Shown: positions 40,287 to 50,302, counted from the first letter of the stretch. The stretch: 64,000 nucleotides of DNA from Hydrogenovibrio kuenenii DSM 12350 (GCF_000526715.1 NZ_JAGP01000001.1:558001-622000); one strand, 5' to 3'. Notes: a model not told the origin generated them from the letters alone. Numbers and translations are program-made.

Positions 40287-42956
40287 GTGATAAAGCGTTC
40301 ATTAAAAGCAAAAGTAACGTTTATTTCTATTATTGTTGGTGTCATAGTCGCATCAGTCGTTGGTTTTGTGATGTATATAATGCTTGTTAAGCCCGTAGAG
40401 TCCCAAGTGCAGCAAAAGTTGCTGGATAAGGTTCAGGTGTTTATAGATCACCAAATAGAACAAAAATCACAGGTTGGTATCGCGGGTGCATCTGCAATCA
40501 GCTTGTCTTCCAATATCATTTCCGCTTTGCAAGTCGAAGACAGAGACTCATTATTGCCGTTCTTCAAAGGCATTAAATCCGGCTATGCAAAGAAAACCGT
40601 TTATAAAAACATCGGTGTACAGCTGATTACGTTTGATGGGCGTTCTTTATTAAAATCTTGGGATTTAGACAGTTATGGGCAAAACGTCTCTAACAGTCCA
40701 ATCATACAAAGAGCCATGAAAGAAAAACAAGCGTTCGGTGCATTGGCAATAGGGGACAAGGGTGTTGGGATTATATCTGTGTCACCCATTTATGATGGCG
40801 ATGAATTCAGTGGTCTAATTACATTTGTGCAAGGGTTGGCATCTGTAGCGAAAAACTTTAGAAAAGTTGAGCATGGTGAGTGGGTGCTTTTGGCCGATCG
40901 TCGTTACATAAAAGATCATTACGGCAAAATGCCAGTTGTTGAAAACAACGAAGCAATCGATAAAAACTATATATTGGCAAACAACCGTTGGTTCTCAAAA
41001 GACACTGTTAATGAACTAAAGCGCGTTTATAAGCCGGTTGATGGTAAGAAAATCGAATTTTATCTAAAAGATAATTATGTTGTGATGGACCTACCGGCTT
41101 ATGACAGTAATGGCGATGTTATGGGGCGTCATATGTTTATGCTGCCATCATCGTTCTACTTTGACCCGATGAACAAAGCAAAAGATGCCGCATGGATGTC
41201 ACTTGCAGGCGTAATGTTGGGTATCTTTATCCTAGCAGTAATATTGGTGATGGCAATCAATCGTATGGTTGTAACTCCTTTAGCCAAGATGCAAAAAACC
41301 ACTGACGATATTATGAAAACAGGTGATTTTTCTATTCGTGCAGATGTTTCCAGTGAGGATGAGGTGGGTAGAACTGCACTCGCTGTTAATGAATTGCTCG
41401 CACAGGTCGGTGAGGCTCTAAGAGAGTCAAACTCAACCATTACTGCGATTGCAGCAGGAGACTTCTCACAGCGTATTGAAGGTGACTATAAAGGTGACTT
41501 ATTGAATCTGAAAGATGGTATGAATCAGAGTTTGGATAATATTGCCGATGTTATCAAACAGATTGCAACAGTCATGGATGAAATGAAGCGCGGTAATTTC
41601 GATATCCAATTGCAAAATACGGCTTCTGGCGAATATCACCGAATCATTGATAGTGCGCAACAAACTATGACCGTTACTAATAGTATTATTGCTGATGTGA
41701 ACCAAGTAATGGATCAAATGAGTGGTGGTAACTTCAGTCAGCGTGTAGAGGCAGATGCTCAAGGAGAGTTAAAACGATTAAAAGATCGTATTAACACATC
41801 GTTGGACTCGCTTAACAAAGCAATGCAGGACATTACAAGAATCGTTGTGGCACAAAGTGAAGGCGATTTAACGCAATTAATTGACACCAATTACCCTGGT
41901 GAATTGGGACGTCTGTCTGATGCGGTGAATCAATCAGTTGAAAAGCTATCGGTTATTGTTGGTCAGGTGATAGAGGCTTCGGATGTTGTCAATACTGCTT
42001 CAGAAGAAGTGGCGCAAGGAGCGTTAGATTTGAGTTCACGTGTACAGCGCCAGGCAGCTGCACTTGAGCAGACTTCTGCTTCAATGGAAGAAATGAATGC
42101 TGCAGTACAGAACAACTCGGATAATGCGAGTGAAGCTGCGATTGTTGTGCAAAAAGTACAATCGGGTTCTACAGAAGCAAATGAAGTTATGCATCAAACC
42201 ATTGAAGCCATGAATGCTATTCAAGAATCAAGTCATAAGATTTCTGAAATAGTTACTCTGATTGATGGTATTGCCTTCCAGACCAATCTGTTGGCGTTAA
42301 ATGCGGCTGTTGAAGCCGCGCGTGCAGGTGAACATGGTCGTGGCTTTGCTGTAGTTGCCGGAGAAGTTCGTAGTCTTGCACAGAAGTCAGCGGATGCAGC
42401 TAAGGACATCACATCTTTAATCAACGAAAGTGTCGATCGAATTAATCAAGGTACTAAGTTGGCGACTGAGTCTGGAGATGTGTTACAGGGTATTACTGAG
42501 GAAGTGAATAATATTGCCAAAATGATGGGACAAATCGCTCAGGCTTCAGAAGAGCAGGCCAAAGGTGTTGAGCAAGTGCATCAGGCAATGAACGATTTGG
42601 ATTCTGCAACACAGCAAAATGCGGCTTTGGTTGAAGAAACATCAGCGGCAGCGGAAAGTATGAGTGAACAGGCAGTTAGCTTGAGTCAAAATATTGCGTT
42701 CTTTAAAACCAATAGAACGCATCATTCTCAGCCGCCAGCGGCTAAAAAATTATCGGCAGGAGATAAAAAGCCAGCAAGTGTAACAAAGTTAGAAGCTAAG
42801 CCTGCTTCAACAGCCGCCTCACAAGCGAAACCTGCAACGAAGGAAGCGCCTAAATCGGAAGAAAAACGAGCTAATGACAAACCCGCATCGGAAAAAATCG
42901 TTTCACCTTTGCAAGGCAAGTCAAAGAGTGCAGATGATGAATGGGAAGACTTCTAA
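40287..42956 (+). CDS. Methyl-accepting chemotaxis protein with Cache sensor, poly-HAMP and C-terminal EWEDF
   Basis: An 889-residue chemoreceptor. GTG 40287 is chosen because TGGAGGGG is 6 bp upstream; the frame also opens at 40251. Helix 1 is at about residues 8-32, a double-Cache periplasmic domain spans 35-305 ([33 protein letters not shown]), and helix 2 is at about 310-332. Several HAMP-like units follow ([61 protein letters not shown]), then the signalling domain with [20 protein letters not shown]. The Ala/Lys/Pro-rich tail of about 80 residues ends DDEWEDF, a tethered CheR-binding pentapeptide. Confidence 0.93.
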   Translation: MIKRSLKAKVTFISIIVGVIVASVVGFVMYIMLVKPVESQVQQKLLDKVQVFIDHQIEQKSQVGIAGASAISLSSNIISALQVEDRDSLLPFFKGIKSGYAKKTVYKNIGVQLITFDGRSLLKSWDLDSYGQNVSNSPIIQRAMKEKQAFGALAIGDKGVGIISVSPIYDGDEFSGLITFVQGLASVAKNFRKVEHGEWVLLADRRYIKDHYGKMPVVENNEAIDKNYILANNRWFSKDTVNELKRVYKPVDGKKIEFYLKDNYVVMDLPAYDSNGDVMGRHMFMLPSSFYFDPMNKAKDAAWMSLAGVMLGIFILAVILVMAINRMVVTPLAKMQKTTDDIMKTGDFSIRADVSSEDEVGRTALAVNELLAQVGEALRESNSTITAIAAGDFSQRIEGDYKGDLLNLKDGMNQSLDNIADVIKQIATVMDEMKRGNFDIQLQNTASGEYHRIIDSAQQTMTVTNSIIADVNQVMDQMSGGNFSQRVEADAQGELKRLKDRINTSLDSLNKAMQDITRIVVAQSEGDLTQLIDTNYPGELGRLSDAVNQSVEKLSVIVGQVIEASDVVNTASEEVAQGALDLSSRVQRQAAALEQTSASMEEMNAAVQNNSDNASEAAIVVQKVQSGSTEANEVMHQTIEAMNAIQESSHKISEIVTLIDGIAFQTNLLALNAAVEAARAGEHGRGFAVVAGEVRSLAQKSADAAKDITSLINESVDRINQGTKLATESGDVLQGITEEVNNIAKMMGQIAQASEEQAKGVEQVHQAMNDLDSATQQNAALVEETSAAAESMSEQAVSLSQNIAFFKTNRTHHSQPPAAKKLSAGDKKPASVTKLEAKPASTAASQAKPATKEAPKSEEKRANDKPASEKIVSPLQGKSKSADDEWEDF

Positions 42957-42981
42957 GTCAGTCTTTTCATTTGAGGGATAA

Positions 42982-43013
42982 AAAAACGGCAAGCTTTTTA
43001 GCTTGCCGTTTTT
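42982..43013. terminator. Bidirectional terminator between chemoreceptor and msrAB
   Basis: AAAAACGGCAAGC, loop TTTTTA, GCTTGCCGTTTTT. A-tract and T-tract on either side of the stem serve both convergent genes. Confidence 0.92.
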
Positions 43014-43034
43014 GTTTAAAGCGATTGGTTATTG

Positions 43035-44399
43035 TTATTTTGTTTGCTCTTCATCAGGAACAAATTTCAGAACATTGCCATTGATACAATAACGTTTATG
43101 TGTTGGTGGCGGGCCATCATTAAACACATGACCTAAATGGATACCTGAGCTGGCGCTTATAACCTCTGTACGCTTCATGCCGTGGGAATCATCTTCGCGT
43201 TCCTCAACAGCCCCTTTGACAGGATTAAAGAAACTAGGCCACCCCGTACCACTGTTGAATTTTGTATCACTACGGAACAGGGCTGCACCTGTAATAGGGT
43301 CAACATAAGTGCCGGGACGTTTTTCATCTAAATGAGACCCTGTAAAGGCCCATTCGGTTCCTTTGTGAAAAGCGATTTTTCGCTGTTCGGGTGTGAGTAG
43401 ACGAAAACCAAGCCATTTCCAGAATCGGTCTTTATCACCGCTATACCCTGTGTAGCGTGACACTTCTTTGCCATGTTCGAAAAAGACAATGGTCGGTGTG
43501 GCAAACAAGGGTTTTTCCAATGTCCAGCCTTTTGGCGGGTTAGGGTTTAAAGTGGTGATAACCGGAACATCCGCTTTCCAGCTATTTAGAATCTCTTTGG
43601 TGAAGAGTTTGCAGTAAGGGCAGTCTTCGGCTTCAAACACAATCAATTGCTTGTCCATATGCAACTTAGAAGCATCTAAAATAGGGTGTCCTGATGGCTT
43701 GTTGGTTGATCCCGGGTAGGCAACACCTGTTCCTCCAAGCCCACAATAGCCATTAGGGTTCTTTTTCAAATAATCCTGATGGTAATCTTCCGCCTTGATG
43801 TAATTGTGTAGTGGTGCGATTTCCGTGGTGATTTTGCCATAGCCTGCTTTGGTTAGGGCAGCCTGGTAGATTTTCTTAGTTTCTTCGGCAATAGCCTTTT
43901 GATCTGGTTCTGTATAGTAAATGACGCTACGGTAGTTGGTGCCGATGTCGTTGCCTTGTCGATTTCCTTGCGTTGGGTCGTGATTTTCCCAGAATTTGAT
44001 AAGAACGGTTTTTAGACTAACGACAGCAGGGTTAAAGGTTACTTTCACCACTTCAGCATGGTTGCGTGCGTGAGATTTTCCCATTTCAATTTCACGCTCA
44101 AGCCCAAGTACATCGTAGTACCCAGCATGTTTCGCATCACCACCAGCATAGCCAACTTCTACATGAGTGACCCCTGGGATTTCGCCCATGCGTTTTTCTG
44201 CCCCCCAAAAACATCCCATACCTACAACAATCGTTTCGGTTTTCATAGGTGTTTCTTTAGCGGCGACGACATCACCCATTGCTTGTGTAGTGTTCATTTG
44301 TTTCTCCTGTGCACAGCCTTGTACCGAAAAGAATAACATGCTCACTAGCGCAAACCAAAAGGTTGACCAGATTCGAGAGCGTTGAAATTTCGTTGCCAT
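43035..44399 (-). CDS. MsrA-thioredoxin-MsrB methionine sulfoxide reductase lipoprotein
   Basis: A three-domain periplasmic repair enzyme of 454 residues. The lipobox is FFSVQGC. MsrA comes first (VVGMGCFWGAEKRM, catalytic Cys; GTNYRSVIYYT), then a thioredoxin-like domain with VFEAEDCPYCKLF and the cis-Pro region FATPTIVFF, then MsrB (NSGTGWPSFFNP, HLGHVFNDGPPP, RYCING with the catalytic Cys). The MsrB part lacks the usual zinc-binding CxxC pairs (TGAALFRS replaces CxxC). The start is ATG 44399 or 44408; both give the same signal. It reduces both S- and R-methionine sulfoxide in exported proteins, with its own thiol relay. Domain order differs from Neisseria PilB (Trx-MsrA-MsrB). Confidence 0.9.
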   Translation of the reverse strand: MATKFQRSRIWSTFWFALVSMLFFSVQGCAQEKQMNTTQAMGDVVAAKETPMKTETIVVGMGCFWGAEKRMGEIPGVTHVEVGYAGGDAKHAGYYDVLGLEREIEMGKSHARNHAEVVKVTFNPAVVSLKTVLIKFWENHDPTQGNRQGNDIGTNYRSVIYYTEPDQKAIAEETKKIYQAALTKAGYGKITTEIAPLHNYIKAEDYHQDYLKKNPNGYCGLGGTGVAYPGSTNKPSGHPILDASKLHMDKQLIVFEAEDCPYCKLFTKEILNSWKADVPVITTLNPNPPKGWTLEKPLFATPTIVFFEHGKEVSRYTGYSGDKDRFWKWLGFRLLTPEQRKIAFHKGTEWAFTGSHLDEKRPGTYVDPITGAALFRSDTKFNSGTGWPSFFNPVKGAVEEREDDSHGMKRTEVISASSGIHLGHVFNDGPPPTHKRYCINGNVLKFVPDEEQTK

Positions 44400-44702
44400 A
44401 AGTTTCATCCATTTTTTGTGAGTCTTATTGTAATAGACCGAGTAGAGGTGAATATCTTCCACAGGAACCTGAGTGGTCACAGTTTAGTCATGTTTTGCAC
44501 ATAAACATACTCATATTTGTTTTATATATTGCTCAATATTTTGGCTATTCAGCCGATAATCTTATGCGAAACAGTGGTCATTTAGAACCGCAAAAAAATA
44601 TAAAAATATCACTTTAGACCAGAAAACAAAGTGAATCCGCTATCAAGGGAAAGCGCAACTTAATAGAGTTGTGATAAGTCAACGATAAGTGGAGCACATA
44701 AT
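44400..44702. other. Divergent intergenic region with candidate sigma-28 promoter
   Basis: No gene is seen in these 303 bp. An exact GCCGATAA (the FliA -10 box) lies at 44552-44559, preceded after 11 bp by TCAATATT (44533-44540), a partial match to TAAAGTTT. It points towards the calcium-binding-type gene. GTGGAG at 44688-44693 precedes its ATG. Confidence 0.45.
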
Positions 44703-46007
44703 ATGATTATATCTTCTTCCCAGGTGTCTCTGGGGCACGCACAGTCTGACAGCACTAAGCTGACACAAAGAACCCGAACCGATATCTCGCACGCGGATAC
44801 TACAAGCAACGAGGGCAGGTTGGTAATGGTAGCTTCGTCAAAAAATACTTACGATTACTCGCAATACAATCGAACAAAAATCAATGCACAAAGTGAGATT
44901 CGACAGGGTGATGACTCACAGCAATATACCTTGAGTCAGGTTACAGAAAAGCTTAGCCAAGCAAGTTTAAGTGCAGATAATGCGCAAATAGCACTTCAAA
45001 AAGCATTTCCTTCTGGACCAGCGACGGAGATGAGTTTGAGTGGCGAAGTCGCGTTTAATTTTACACATCAAATTCATTACCAACAGGAGAGTAATAGCTT
45101 TTTGAGCTCTCATGGCACAGTGACTTTAGCAGATGGGCGGGAGGTAGATTTTGCACTCACACTTAGTCAGCAACAAAGTACACAAGTCGATGCACAAACT
45201 CAGGTTGAGTTTGGTTTAACAAAACTGAAAGACCCTTTAGTCATTAATTTCGGTAGCGATACTGTGCAACTGCAAGACACCAGTTTTGCATTCGATATGC
45301 AAGCCAATGGCAAAACAGGAAAATATGCTTCTCTTGGAAAGGGAAGTGGTTATCTTACCTTTGATGCCAATGGCGATGGCAAGGTGACGGATGGTTCTGA
45401 ATTGTTTGGTACGAAAACCGGTAATGCTTACGGTGAACTTGCGCAATACGATGATGATCACAATGGCTGGATAGACGAAAATGATGCCATTTTTAAACGT
45501 TTGAAATTATGGCAAAATCAGGCTGATCCAAACGCAACTCTTACGTTAACCGAAGCAGGGGTTGGTGCGATTTATCTGGGCAATGCTAATTATGCACAGG
45601 AGTTACGAGGTTCTCAGGGAGAGTTATTAGGTAAAACCAAGCAAGCAGGGGTTGTGCTGATGGAAAATGGGCAAGTGAAAACGTCTCAGGCGATTGATTT
45701 AGCTGAGCTTCCGAAGGATAGGGCGTTAAAGACGATAGAAAATAGTCGAGCATTTAAGCAGCTGCAAAAAATGGCTGATGATTTCAATCATATGCAGCAA
45801 GCTCGTCAATCTATGAAAAATAGCTTTAAGTTATCCAACTCATTCAATGCACACTTTGGTTGGTCTATTTCGCGACGAACTGAGGAAACGGAAAAACCTA
45901 AAACCCTGTTTGAGCAATTGCAGGAATATATTGAAAAAGAGATCGAAGCACGCAAAAAACTACTAGACTGGTTGGAGTCTAGTTATAACATCAAAGGCCA
46001 TGCTTAA
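44703..46007 (+). CDS. Protein with EF-hand/VCBS-like calcium loops
   Basis: A 434-residue protein. The recognisable part is at about residues 215-275: TFDANGDGKVTDGSELFG and YDDDHNGWIDENDAIFKRL, two calcium-binding loops of the type found in large adhesins, RTX-like proteins and many small hypothetical proteins. The N-terminal third is Ser/Gln-rich and the C-terminus is helical. No signal peptide or RTX nonapeptide array is present, so export, if any, would need another route. A possible sigma-28 promoter upstream would link it to motility. Function unknown. Confidence 0.65.
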   Translation: MIISSSQVSLGHAQSDSTKLTQRTRTDISHADTTSNEGRLVMVASSKNTYDYSQYNRTKINAQSEIRQGDDSQQYTLSQVTEKLSQASLSADNAQIALQKAFPSGPATEMSLSGEVAFNFTHQIHYQQESNSFLSSHGTVTLADGREVDFALTLSQQQSTQVDAQTQVEFGLTKLKDPLVINFGSDTVQLQDTSFAFDMQANGKTGKYASLGKGSGYLTFDANGDGKVTDGSELFGTKTGNAYGELAQYDDDHNGWIDENDAIFKRLKLWQNQADPNATLTLTEAGVGAIYLGNANYAQELRGSQGELLGKTKQAGVVLMENGQVKTSQAIDLAELPKDRALKTIENSRAFKQLQKMADDFNHMQQARQSMKNSFKLSNSFNAHFGWSISRRTEETEKPKTLFEQLQEYIEKEIEARKKLLDWLESSYNIKGHA

Positions 46008-46021
46008 CCGGATTTTTAGCA

Positions 46022-46573
46022 TTAATGGTCTGACCTTTGTAGTGCCTTTAGATCCGTCAACACGATCCGAACGTGTTCTTTAGGGTCTACGTCAGTATAG
46101 ATTTTTGCGATGCGTCCTTCTGGATTAATAATGAAAGTATGACGCTTCGCGAATTTCATCACAATCAAATCAAGTAAAGAATCATACTGTTTTGCCACAA
46201 GGCCATTCTTGTCTGCTAAAAGGTCAAACGGTAGTTTGTGTTTAGTTTGAAACTCTTTATGTGAACTCACCGAGTCAACCGATACGCCAAGTATGGTTGC
46301 TTTTTGTGCAATGAGTTTATTGATATTGTCACGAAAACTACAAGCTTCTGTCGTACAGCCCGGCGTTTCATCTTTGGGGTAAAAGTAAAGTATCACCCAG
46401 TGCCCTTTAAACTGAGATAAGGTCACCGTTTTGTCGTGTTGATTTTTCAATGAAAAATCTGGTGCCATCTCACCAACCTGTAATGTCTGAGCTTGAGCGG
46501 TATGAAAATAAGCAGCAGAAGCAAGCGCCAGTAATAGAAAAGTGTAAACAAAATATGGTTTCGGTAGTGACAT
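46022..46573 (-). CDS. Periplasmic peroxiredoxin (Bcp/PrxQ type)
   Basis: A 183-residue thiol peroxidase with a signal peptide ending at TAQAQ. The active site is DETPGCTTEACSFRDN, with peroxidatic and resolving Cys five residues apart as in PrxQ/Bcp, followed by GVSVDSVSSHKEFQTKHKLP. Cytoplasmic Bcp lacks a leader; this one should act in the periplasm, near the exported methionine sulfoxide reductase encoded 1.6 kb away. Its end is 14 bp from the convergent EF-hand gene. Confidence 0.9.
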   Translation of the reverse strand: MSLPKPYFVYTFLLLALASAAYFHTAQAQTLQVGEMAPDFSLKNQHDKTVTLSQFKGHWVILYFYPKDETPGCTTEACSFRDNINKLIAQKATILGVSVDSVSSHKEFQTKHKLPFDLLADKNGLVAKQYDSLLDLIVMKFAKRHTFIINPEGRIAKIYTDVDPKEHVRIVLTDLKALQRSDH

Positions 46574-46689
46574 GACGTTACCCTTGTGATGATATATAAC
46601 ACTATACTAATTCAAATCTACATTAGAAAACACCTGATAAAGCAGAGGTTTTTAATTGTGGTGTGTGTTCTAAGTCAAAGGGAGCAAAG

Positions 46690-47664
46690 ATGCATTTTCC
46701 TAGATTAAAGATTGCCGTATCCGACTGTTTAAGAGGCACAGAATGTCGTTATAACGGTGGTCATGCACAGGATGATTTCGTTAATCACCATTTAGCAAAA
46801 TACGCGGATTTTTATCCTTTCTGTCCTGAAGCCGCTGTAATAGGTACGCCTCGAGAAACCATTCGTTTGGTGGAAGAGCAACAAGGCGTACGCGTTAAAG
46901 GACACAAAAGTGCAACCGACTACACAGAAGGCCTTAAAGCTTACGGCGATAAAATGGTACCTAAATTATTAGGAATGCATCTTGATGCCGCTGTGGTGAA
47001 ATCAAAATCACCTAGTTGTGGGATAGAACGCATTAAAGTTTATCAACCCAATGGTGAATGGCATGGCTCTAAAGACCCTATGACATCTGGATTATTTACA
47101 GGGCAGTTAAGAGAGCAAGCGCCTTATTTGGCGATAGAAGATGAAGGGCGCTTGCAAGATGCATGGTTGAGAGAGAACTTTATGCTGCATGCTTTTACTT
47201 CCGCTCGTTGGCGAGAACTATTAGAAGCGACCCCCAGCCTGGCAGATTTTCAGATTTTTCACCGAGATCATAAATACCTATTCATGTCTAAAAGTGAAGT
47301 GATTTACCGAGAGATGGGACCCTTGGTTGCCAATACAAGAGCTGATAATTTAGAGGATCAACTTCAAGCTTACCAAGAAAAAATGTTTGAACTGCTAGCA
47401 CATCGTTCCACCAAAGGGCAGGTAAGAAATGTGTTAGATCATGTTTATGGTTATTTTAAAGAGCAGATCAGTGCTGATGAGAAAGATCATTATCAGCAGA
47501 CGGTACAGGAATTCATTCAGGGGGTTATTCCATTGATTGCCGTGATAAAGGTGCTGGAGCAATTTTTGAATCACTATGGTTCCGATTACCTGTCCACCCA
47601 AGTGTTTTTCCACCCCTATCCTGCGGACCTCGCTTTGAGATCGGAAGTATCGGCTTTTAGGTAG
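46690..47664 (+). CDS. TudS/DUF523-DUF1722 (YbgA-like) protein
   Basis: A 324-residue fusion. Residues 1-155 are DUF523: IAVSDCLRGTECRYNGG, FCPEAAVIGTPRETIRLV and KSKSPSCGI, with three or more conserved cysteines that in TudS enzymes hold a [4Fe-4S] cluster for thiouracil desulfurisation. Residues 170-310 are DUF1722 (YbgA): HRDHKYLFMSKSEVIYREMG, ending VFFHPYPADLALRSEV. ATG 46690 follows AAAGGGAG. In E. coli ybgA neighbours the photolyase gene; here photolyase is about 7 kb away. A degenerate copy of the 3' end lies at 49029-49115. One copy of the dispersed element is inside this gene. Confidence 0.85.
   Translation: MHFPRLKIAVSDCLRGTECRYNGGHAQDDFVNHHLAKYADFYPFCPEAAVIGTPRETIRLVEEQQGVRVKGHKSATDYTEGLKAYGDKMVPKLLGMHLDAAVVKSKSPSCGIERIKVYQPNGEWHGSKDPMTSGLFTGQLREQAPYLAIEDEGRLQDAWLRENFMLHAFTSARWRELLEATPSLADFQIFHRDHKYLFMSKSEVIYREMGPLVANTRADNLEDQLQAYQEKMFELLAHRSTKGQVRNVLDHVYGYFKEQISADEKDHYQQTVQEFIQGVIPLIAVIKVLEQFLNHYGSDYLSTQVFFHPYPADLALRSEVSAFR
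47232..47250 (-). repeat. Dispersed element copy inside the TudS/YbgA gene
   Basis: CCCCAGCCTGGCAGATTTT, the reverse complement of AAAATCTGCCAGGCTGGGG. Read as codons it gives P-S-L-A-D-F in the linker between the two domains. Confidence 0.85.
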
Positions 47665-47772
47665 CGACTGTTTCGATGAGTTATATTTGGGGACGGATTC
47701 AAAACATATGCTTGTTTTTGCCCAAATAAACTGGTCAAATGAAATCAACAATACAATATAGGGTAAAGGATT

Positions 47773-48888
47773 GTGGATGAAATCACCCTTTCAAATGAAG
47801 TGACTTTCAGTGAAGAACTGAAGGAAATCTATCACTATCTTCACAGTAAATACCCTGCTATCGAGCGAGTGGCTGTCGCCCTTTATGAACCAAGTACCGA
47901 TATTCTTATCACCTTTGCCTACACAGGTGAGTACGACACGCCTTTATCCATGTATGATTTTCAATTTTCCCAATCAGAATCTTTGAATAAAGTAAGGCAG
48001 AGCCGGCTTCCTAGAATCGTGGATGATATTGATTTGTATGAACCTAACAGTAGAGTTCATACCGACCAAATTCGTAAAGCGGGCTTCAAATCCAGTTATA
48101 CCTACCCGATGTTCAACGGAAATAATTTTCTGGGGATGATTTTTTTTAATTCAAAACAGAAATCGGCATTCACCGACGAGATGGTTTATGACATCGAGTT
48201 GGTCTGTCCATTACTGACCGTGATGGTCGCAAATGAAAAACGGGTAGAAAATCTCTTACTTGCCACGGTGCATACAACTCTGGAACTGAGCAAGGAAAGA
48301 GACCCAGAAACACAAGAACACATGGCTCGTGTGGCTCATTATGCAAGAATTATCGCTAAAGAGGTAGCGCCGGATTATGGGTATGATGATGAATTCGTAG
48401 AGCACGTATTCATGTTTGCACCATTGCATGACATCGGCAAAATTTCCATTCCGGATGAAATTTTAAGGAAGCCCGGTAAGTTGACGGATGAGGAATTTGA
48501 TTTCATGAAGGTGCACACGACAAAAGGGTCAGATTTGGCAGGCCTTTTGTTGAAAAATTTTGACTTGGAAAATATAAAGTTCGCGCCCATGATTAAGAAC
48601 GTTATCCGGTATCATCATGAAAAAGTCGATGGCAGCGGTTATCCGGACGGTCTGAAGGGCGATGAAATTCCTTTGGAATCTAAGATTGTGGCGGTTGCAG
48701 ATATTTTCGACGCTTTGACCACCGTAAGACCCTATAAACAGGCTTGGTCAAATGCGGCCGCGTTTGCGGAGTTAGAGGAAATGGCAAATCAAGGTTTGCT
48801 GGACAAAACCTGCGTTGAAGCTCTGGTTGAACACAAAGAAAAGGTCTGTGAGATACAAGAGACACTCGCAGACCCTAAGATAAGCTGA
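47773..48888 (+). CDS. GAF-like/HD-GYP cyclic-di-GMP phosphodiesterase (copy 1)
   Basis: A 371-residue protein from GTG 47773. Residues 1-160 are a GAF-like sensor (VAVALYEPSTDILITFAYTG, FKSSYTYPMFNGNNFLGMIFF). Residues 175-345 are an HD-GYP domain: DPETQEHMARVAHYARII, PLHDIGKISIPDEIL (HD pair), YHHEKVDGSGYPDGLKGDEI (HHExxDGxGYP) and DIFDALTTVRPYK, all metal ligands intact. It should hydrolyse c-di-GMP. A second copy with the same architecture lies at 49178; the residue-level similarity is high throughout. Confidence 0.93.
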   Translation: MDEITLSNEVTFSEELKEIYHYLHSKYPAIERVAVALYEPSTDILITFAYTGEYDTPLSMYDFQFSQSESLNKVRQSRLPRIVDDIDLYEPNSRVHTDQIRKAGFKSSYTYPMFNGNNFLGMIFFNSKQKSAFTDEMVYDIELVCPLLTVMVANEKRVENLLLATVHTTLELSKERDPETQEHMARVAHYARIIAKEVAPDYGYDDEFVEHVFMFAPLHDIGKISIPDEILRKPGKLTDEEFDFMKVHTTKGSDLAGLLLKNFDLENIKFAPMIKNVIRYHHEKVDGSGYPDGLKGDEIPLESKIVAVADIFDALTTVRPYKQAWSNAAAFAELEEMANQGLLDKTCVEALVEHKEKVCEIQETLADPKIS

Positions 48889-48907
48889 CCTAAGCTTTAT
48901 ATACCTG

Positions 48908-49028
48908 CTATTTAGACCTGATGAAGTTGACCATTTTCTCGACAGCTTCTTCCCATTGCAAAATCCAGACAAGAGTGCGATGCACCATCGACTTCGTAAA
49001 GATGGGTGCTTTTGTGTTGCTTCAACAC
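48908..49028 (-). pseudogene. Fossil 3' end of the alpha/beta hydrolase gene
   Basis: On the minus strand it reads VLKQHKSTHLYEVDGASH then, after a frameshift, EEAVEKMVNFIR. The intact hydrolase at 50303 ends VLQKHANIHLDVIDGATH ... EDAVEKMVSFIQ. The DNA aligns without gaps over about 100 bp. It lies directly after HD-GYP copy 1, as the intact hydrolase end lies after copy 2. Confidence 0.88.
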
Positions 49029-49115
49029 GGCTAGAATTACTTATCTACTTAGGTTTTCTTAAACCCCTATCCCGCAGGTTTAGCCCTCAGATCAAAAGTC
49101 GATGCTTTTAGATAG
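49029..49115 (+). pseudogene. Fossil 3' end of the TudS/YbgA gene
   Basis: It reads, up to its stop at 49113-49115, NPYPAGLALRSKVDAFR, against HPYPADLALRSEVSAFR at the end of the intact gene (47611-47664). The DNA also aligns upstream to about 49030, with an in-frame TAG at 49050. It lies before HD-GYP copy 2 exactly as the intact gene lies before copy 1. Confidence 0.9.
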
Positions 49116-49177
49116 TTGTTTTTACAGACTTTTGTATTAGAATGTGAATATAACATTATAAAGATAAGGGTTATTTT

Positions 49178-50293
49178 ATGTTCTCACTTACGGAGTCTAA
49201 GAGTCAATCTTTTGGTGAACAGTTATCTTGGGTTCGTAGTTATTTGAATCAAAGGCTAAGCTTTATTCATCGTATTGGCGTTGCTTTGTATGATGAAACG
49301 ACTGGAAGTTTAAAGACTTTTGCTTTTTCAGGTGATGAAGCAGAGAACCTAACCTTTTACGAATATAAGTTGTCGAATTCGGAGTCATTAAGAAAGCTTA
49401 AGGAAACCCGACAGCCTCGAATTGTACAGGATATAACTGCTTTTAGCTCTAATGGTCGAGAACACACTGAAAGCATAAGAAAAGCGGGTTATAAATCCAG
49501 TTATATTGTCCCTATTTATGATGCAGAAAAGTTTATTGGAATGGTCTCTTTTAATTCTAAAGAAAAAGACTATTTTCAAGATGACGTGATTATAGCTCTT
49601 AAGTTGGCGGTGAATTTTATTAGCCTATTGATGACCAATCTTAAACGTACGCAACATACACTAGAAGCCACTATCCAAACAACGCTTGAATTAACGCATG
49701 AAAAAGACCCTGAAACACGGGAGCATGTTAGTCGAGTTGCATACTATGCACGCCATATAGCTAAGGGCGTAGCAAGCAAATATCAACTCAATGATGAGTT
49801 TATAGAGTACGTTTTCATGTTTTCACCTTTGCATGATATCGGTAAAATTTCGATACCAGATGATATTCTTCGAAAACCTGGAAAATTAACCGTTGAAGAG
49901 TTTGAAGTGATGAAGACGCACACGATCAAAGGTTATGACTTAAGTAAAACAATGTTAAAAAATTATGGCCTTGAAAAAATAAAGCAAGCTGGCGTAATCA
50001 AAAATATCATACGATCTCATCACGAGAAGTTAGATGGCTCTGGTTATCCAGATGGTCTTAAAGAAAAAGAGATTCCTACAGAGGCGAAAATCGTTGCAGT
50101 AGCGGATATTTTTGATGCGTTAACGACGGTTCGACCTTATAAATTGTCTTGGAGTAATGAGGAAGCTTTTGAAGAGTTGCTTCGTATGTCAAACAAAGGG
50201 TTATTGTGTCAAAGTTGTGTTCAAGCGTTGATAGAGGAAGAAGAGTCAATTCAAGAGATTCAAACGTTACTGGCCGATAAACGGCCAGCATGA
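49178..50293 (+). CDS. GAF-like/HD-GYP cyclic-di-GMP phosphodiesterase (copy 2)
   Basis: A 371-residue paralogue of the gene at 47773, the same length, with matching motifs: VALYDETTGSLKTFAFSGD, YKSSYIVPIYDAEKFIGMVSF, DPETREHVSRVAYYARHI, PLHDIGKISIPDDILRKPGK, SHHEKLDGSGYPDGLKEKEI, DIFDALTTVRPYK. Differences are concentrated in the sensor half, so the two may answer different signals while sharing output. ATG 49178; AAGGG lies about 8 bp upstream. Confidence 0.93.
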   Translation: MFSLTESKSQSFGEQLSWVRSYLNQRLSFIHRIGVALYDETTGSLKTFAFSGDEAENLTFYEYKLSNSESLRKLKETRQPRIVQDITAFSSNGREHTESIRKAGYKSSYIVPIYDAEKFIGMVSFNSKEKDYFQDDVIIALKLAVNFISLLMTNLKRTQHTLEATIQTTLELTHEKDPETREHVSRVAYYARHIAKGVASKYQLNDEFIEYVFMFSPLHDIGKISIPDDILRKPGKLTVEEFEVMKTHTIKGYDLSKTMLKNYGLEKIKQAGVIKNIIRSHHEKLDGSGYPDGLKEKEIPTEAKIVAVADIFDALTTVRPYKLSWSNEEAFEELLRMSNKGLLCQSCVQALIEEEESIQEIQTLLADKRPA

Positions 50294-50302
50294 TAATTTT
50301 AG

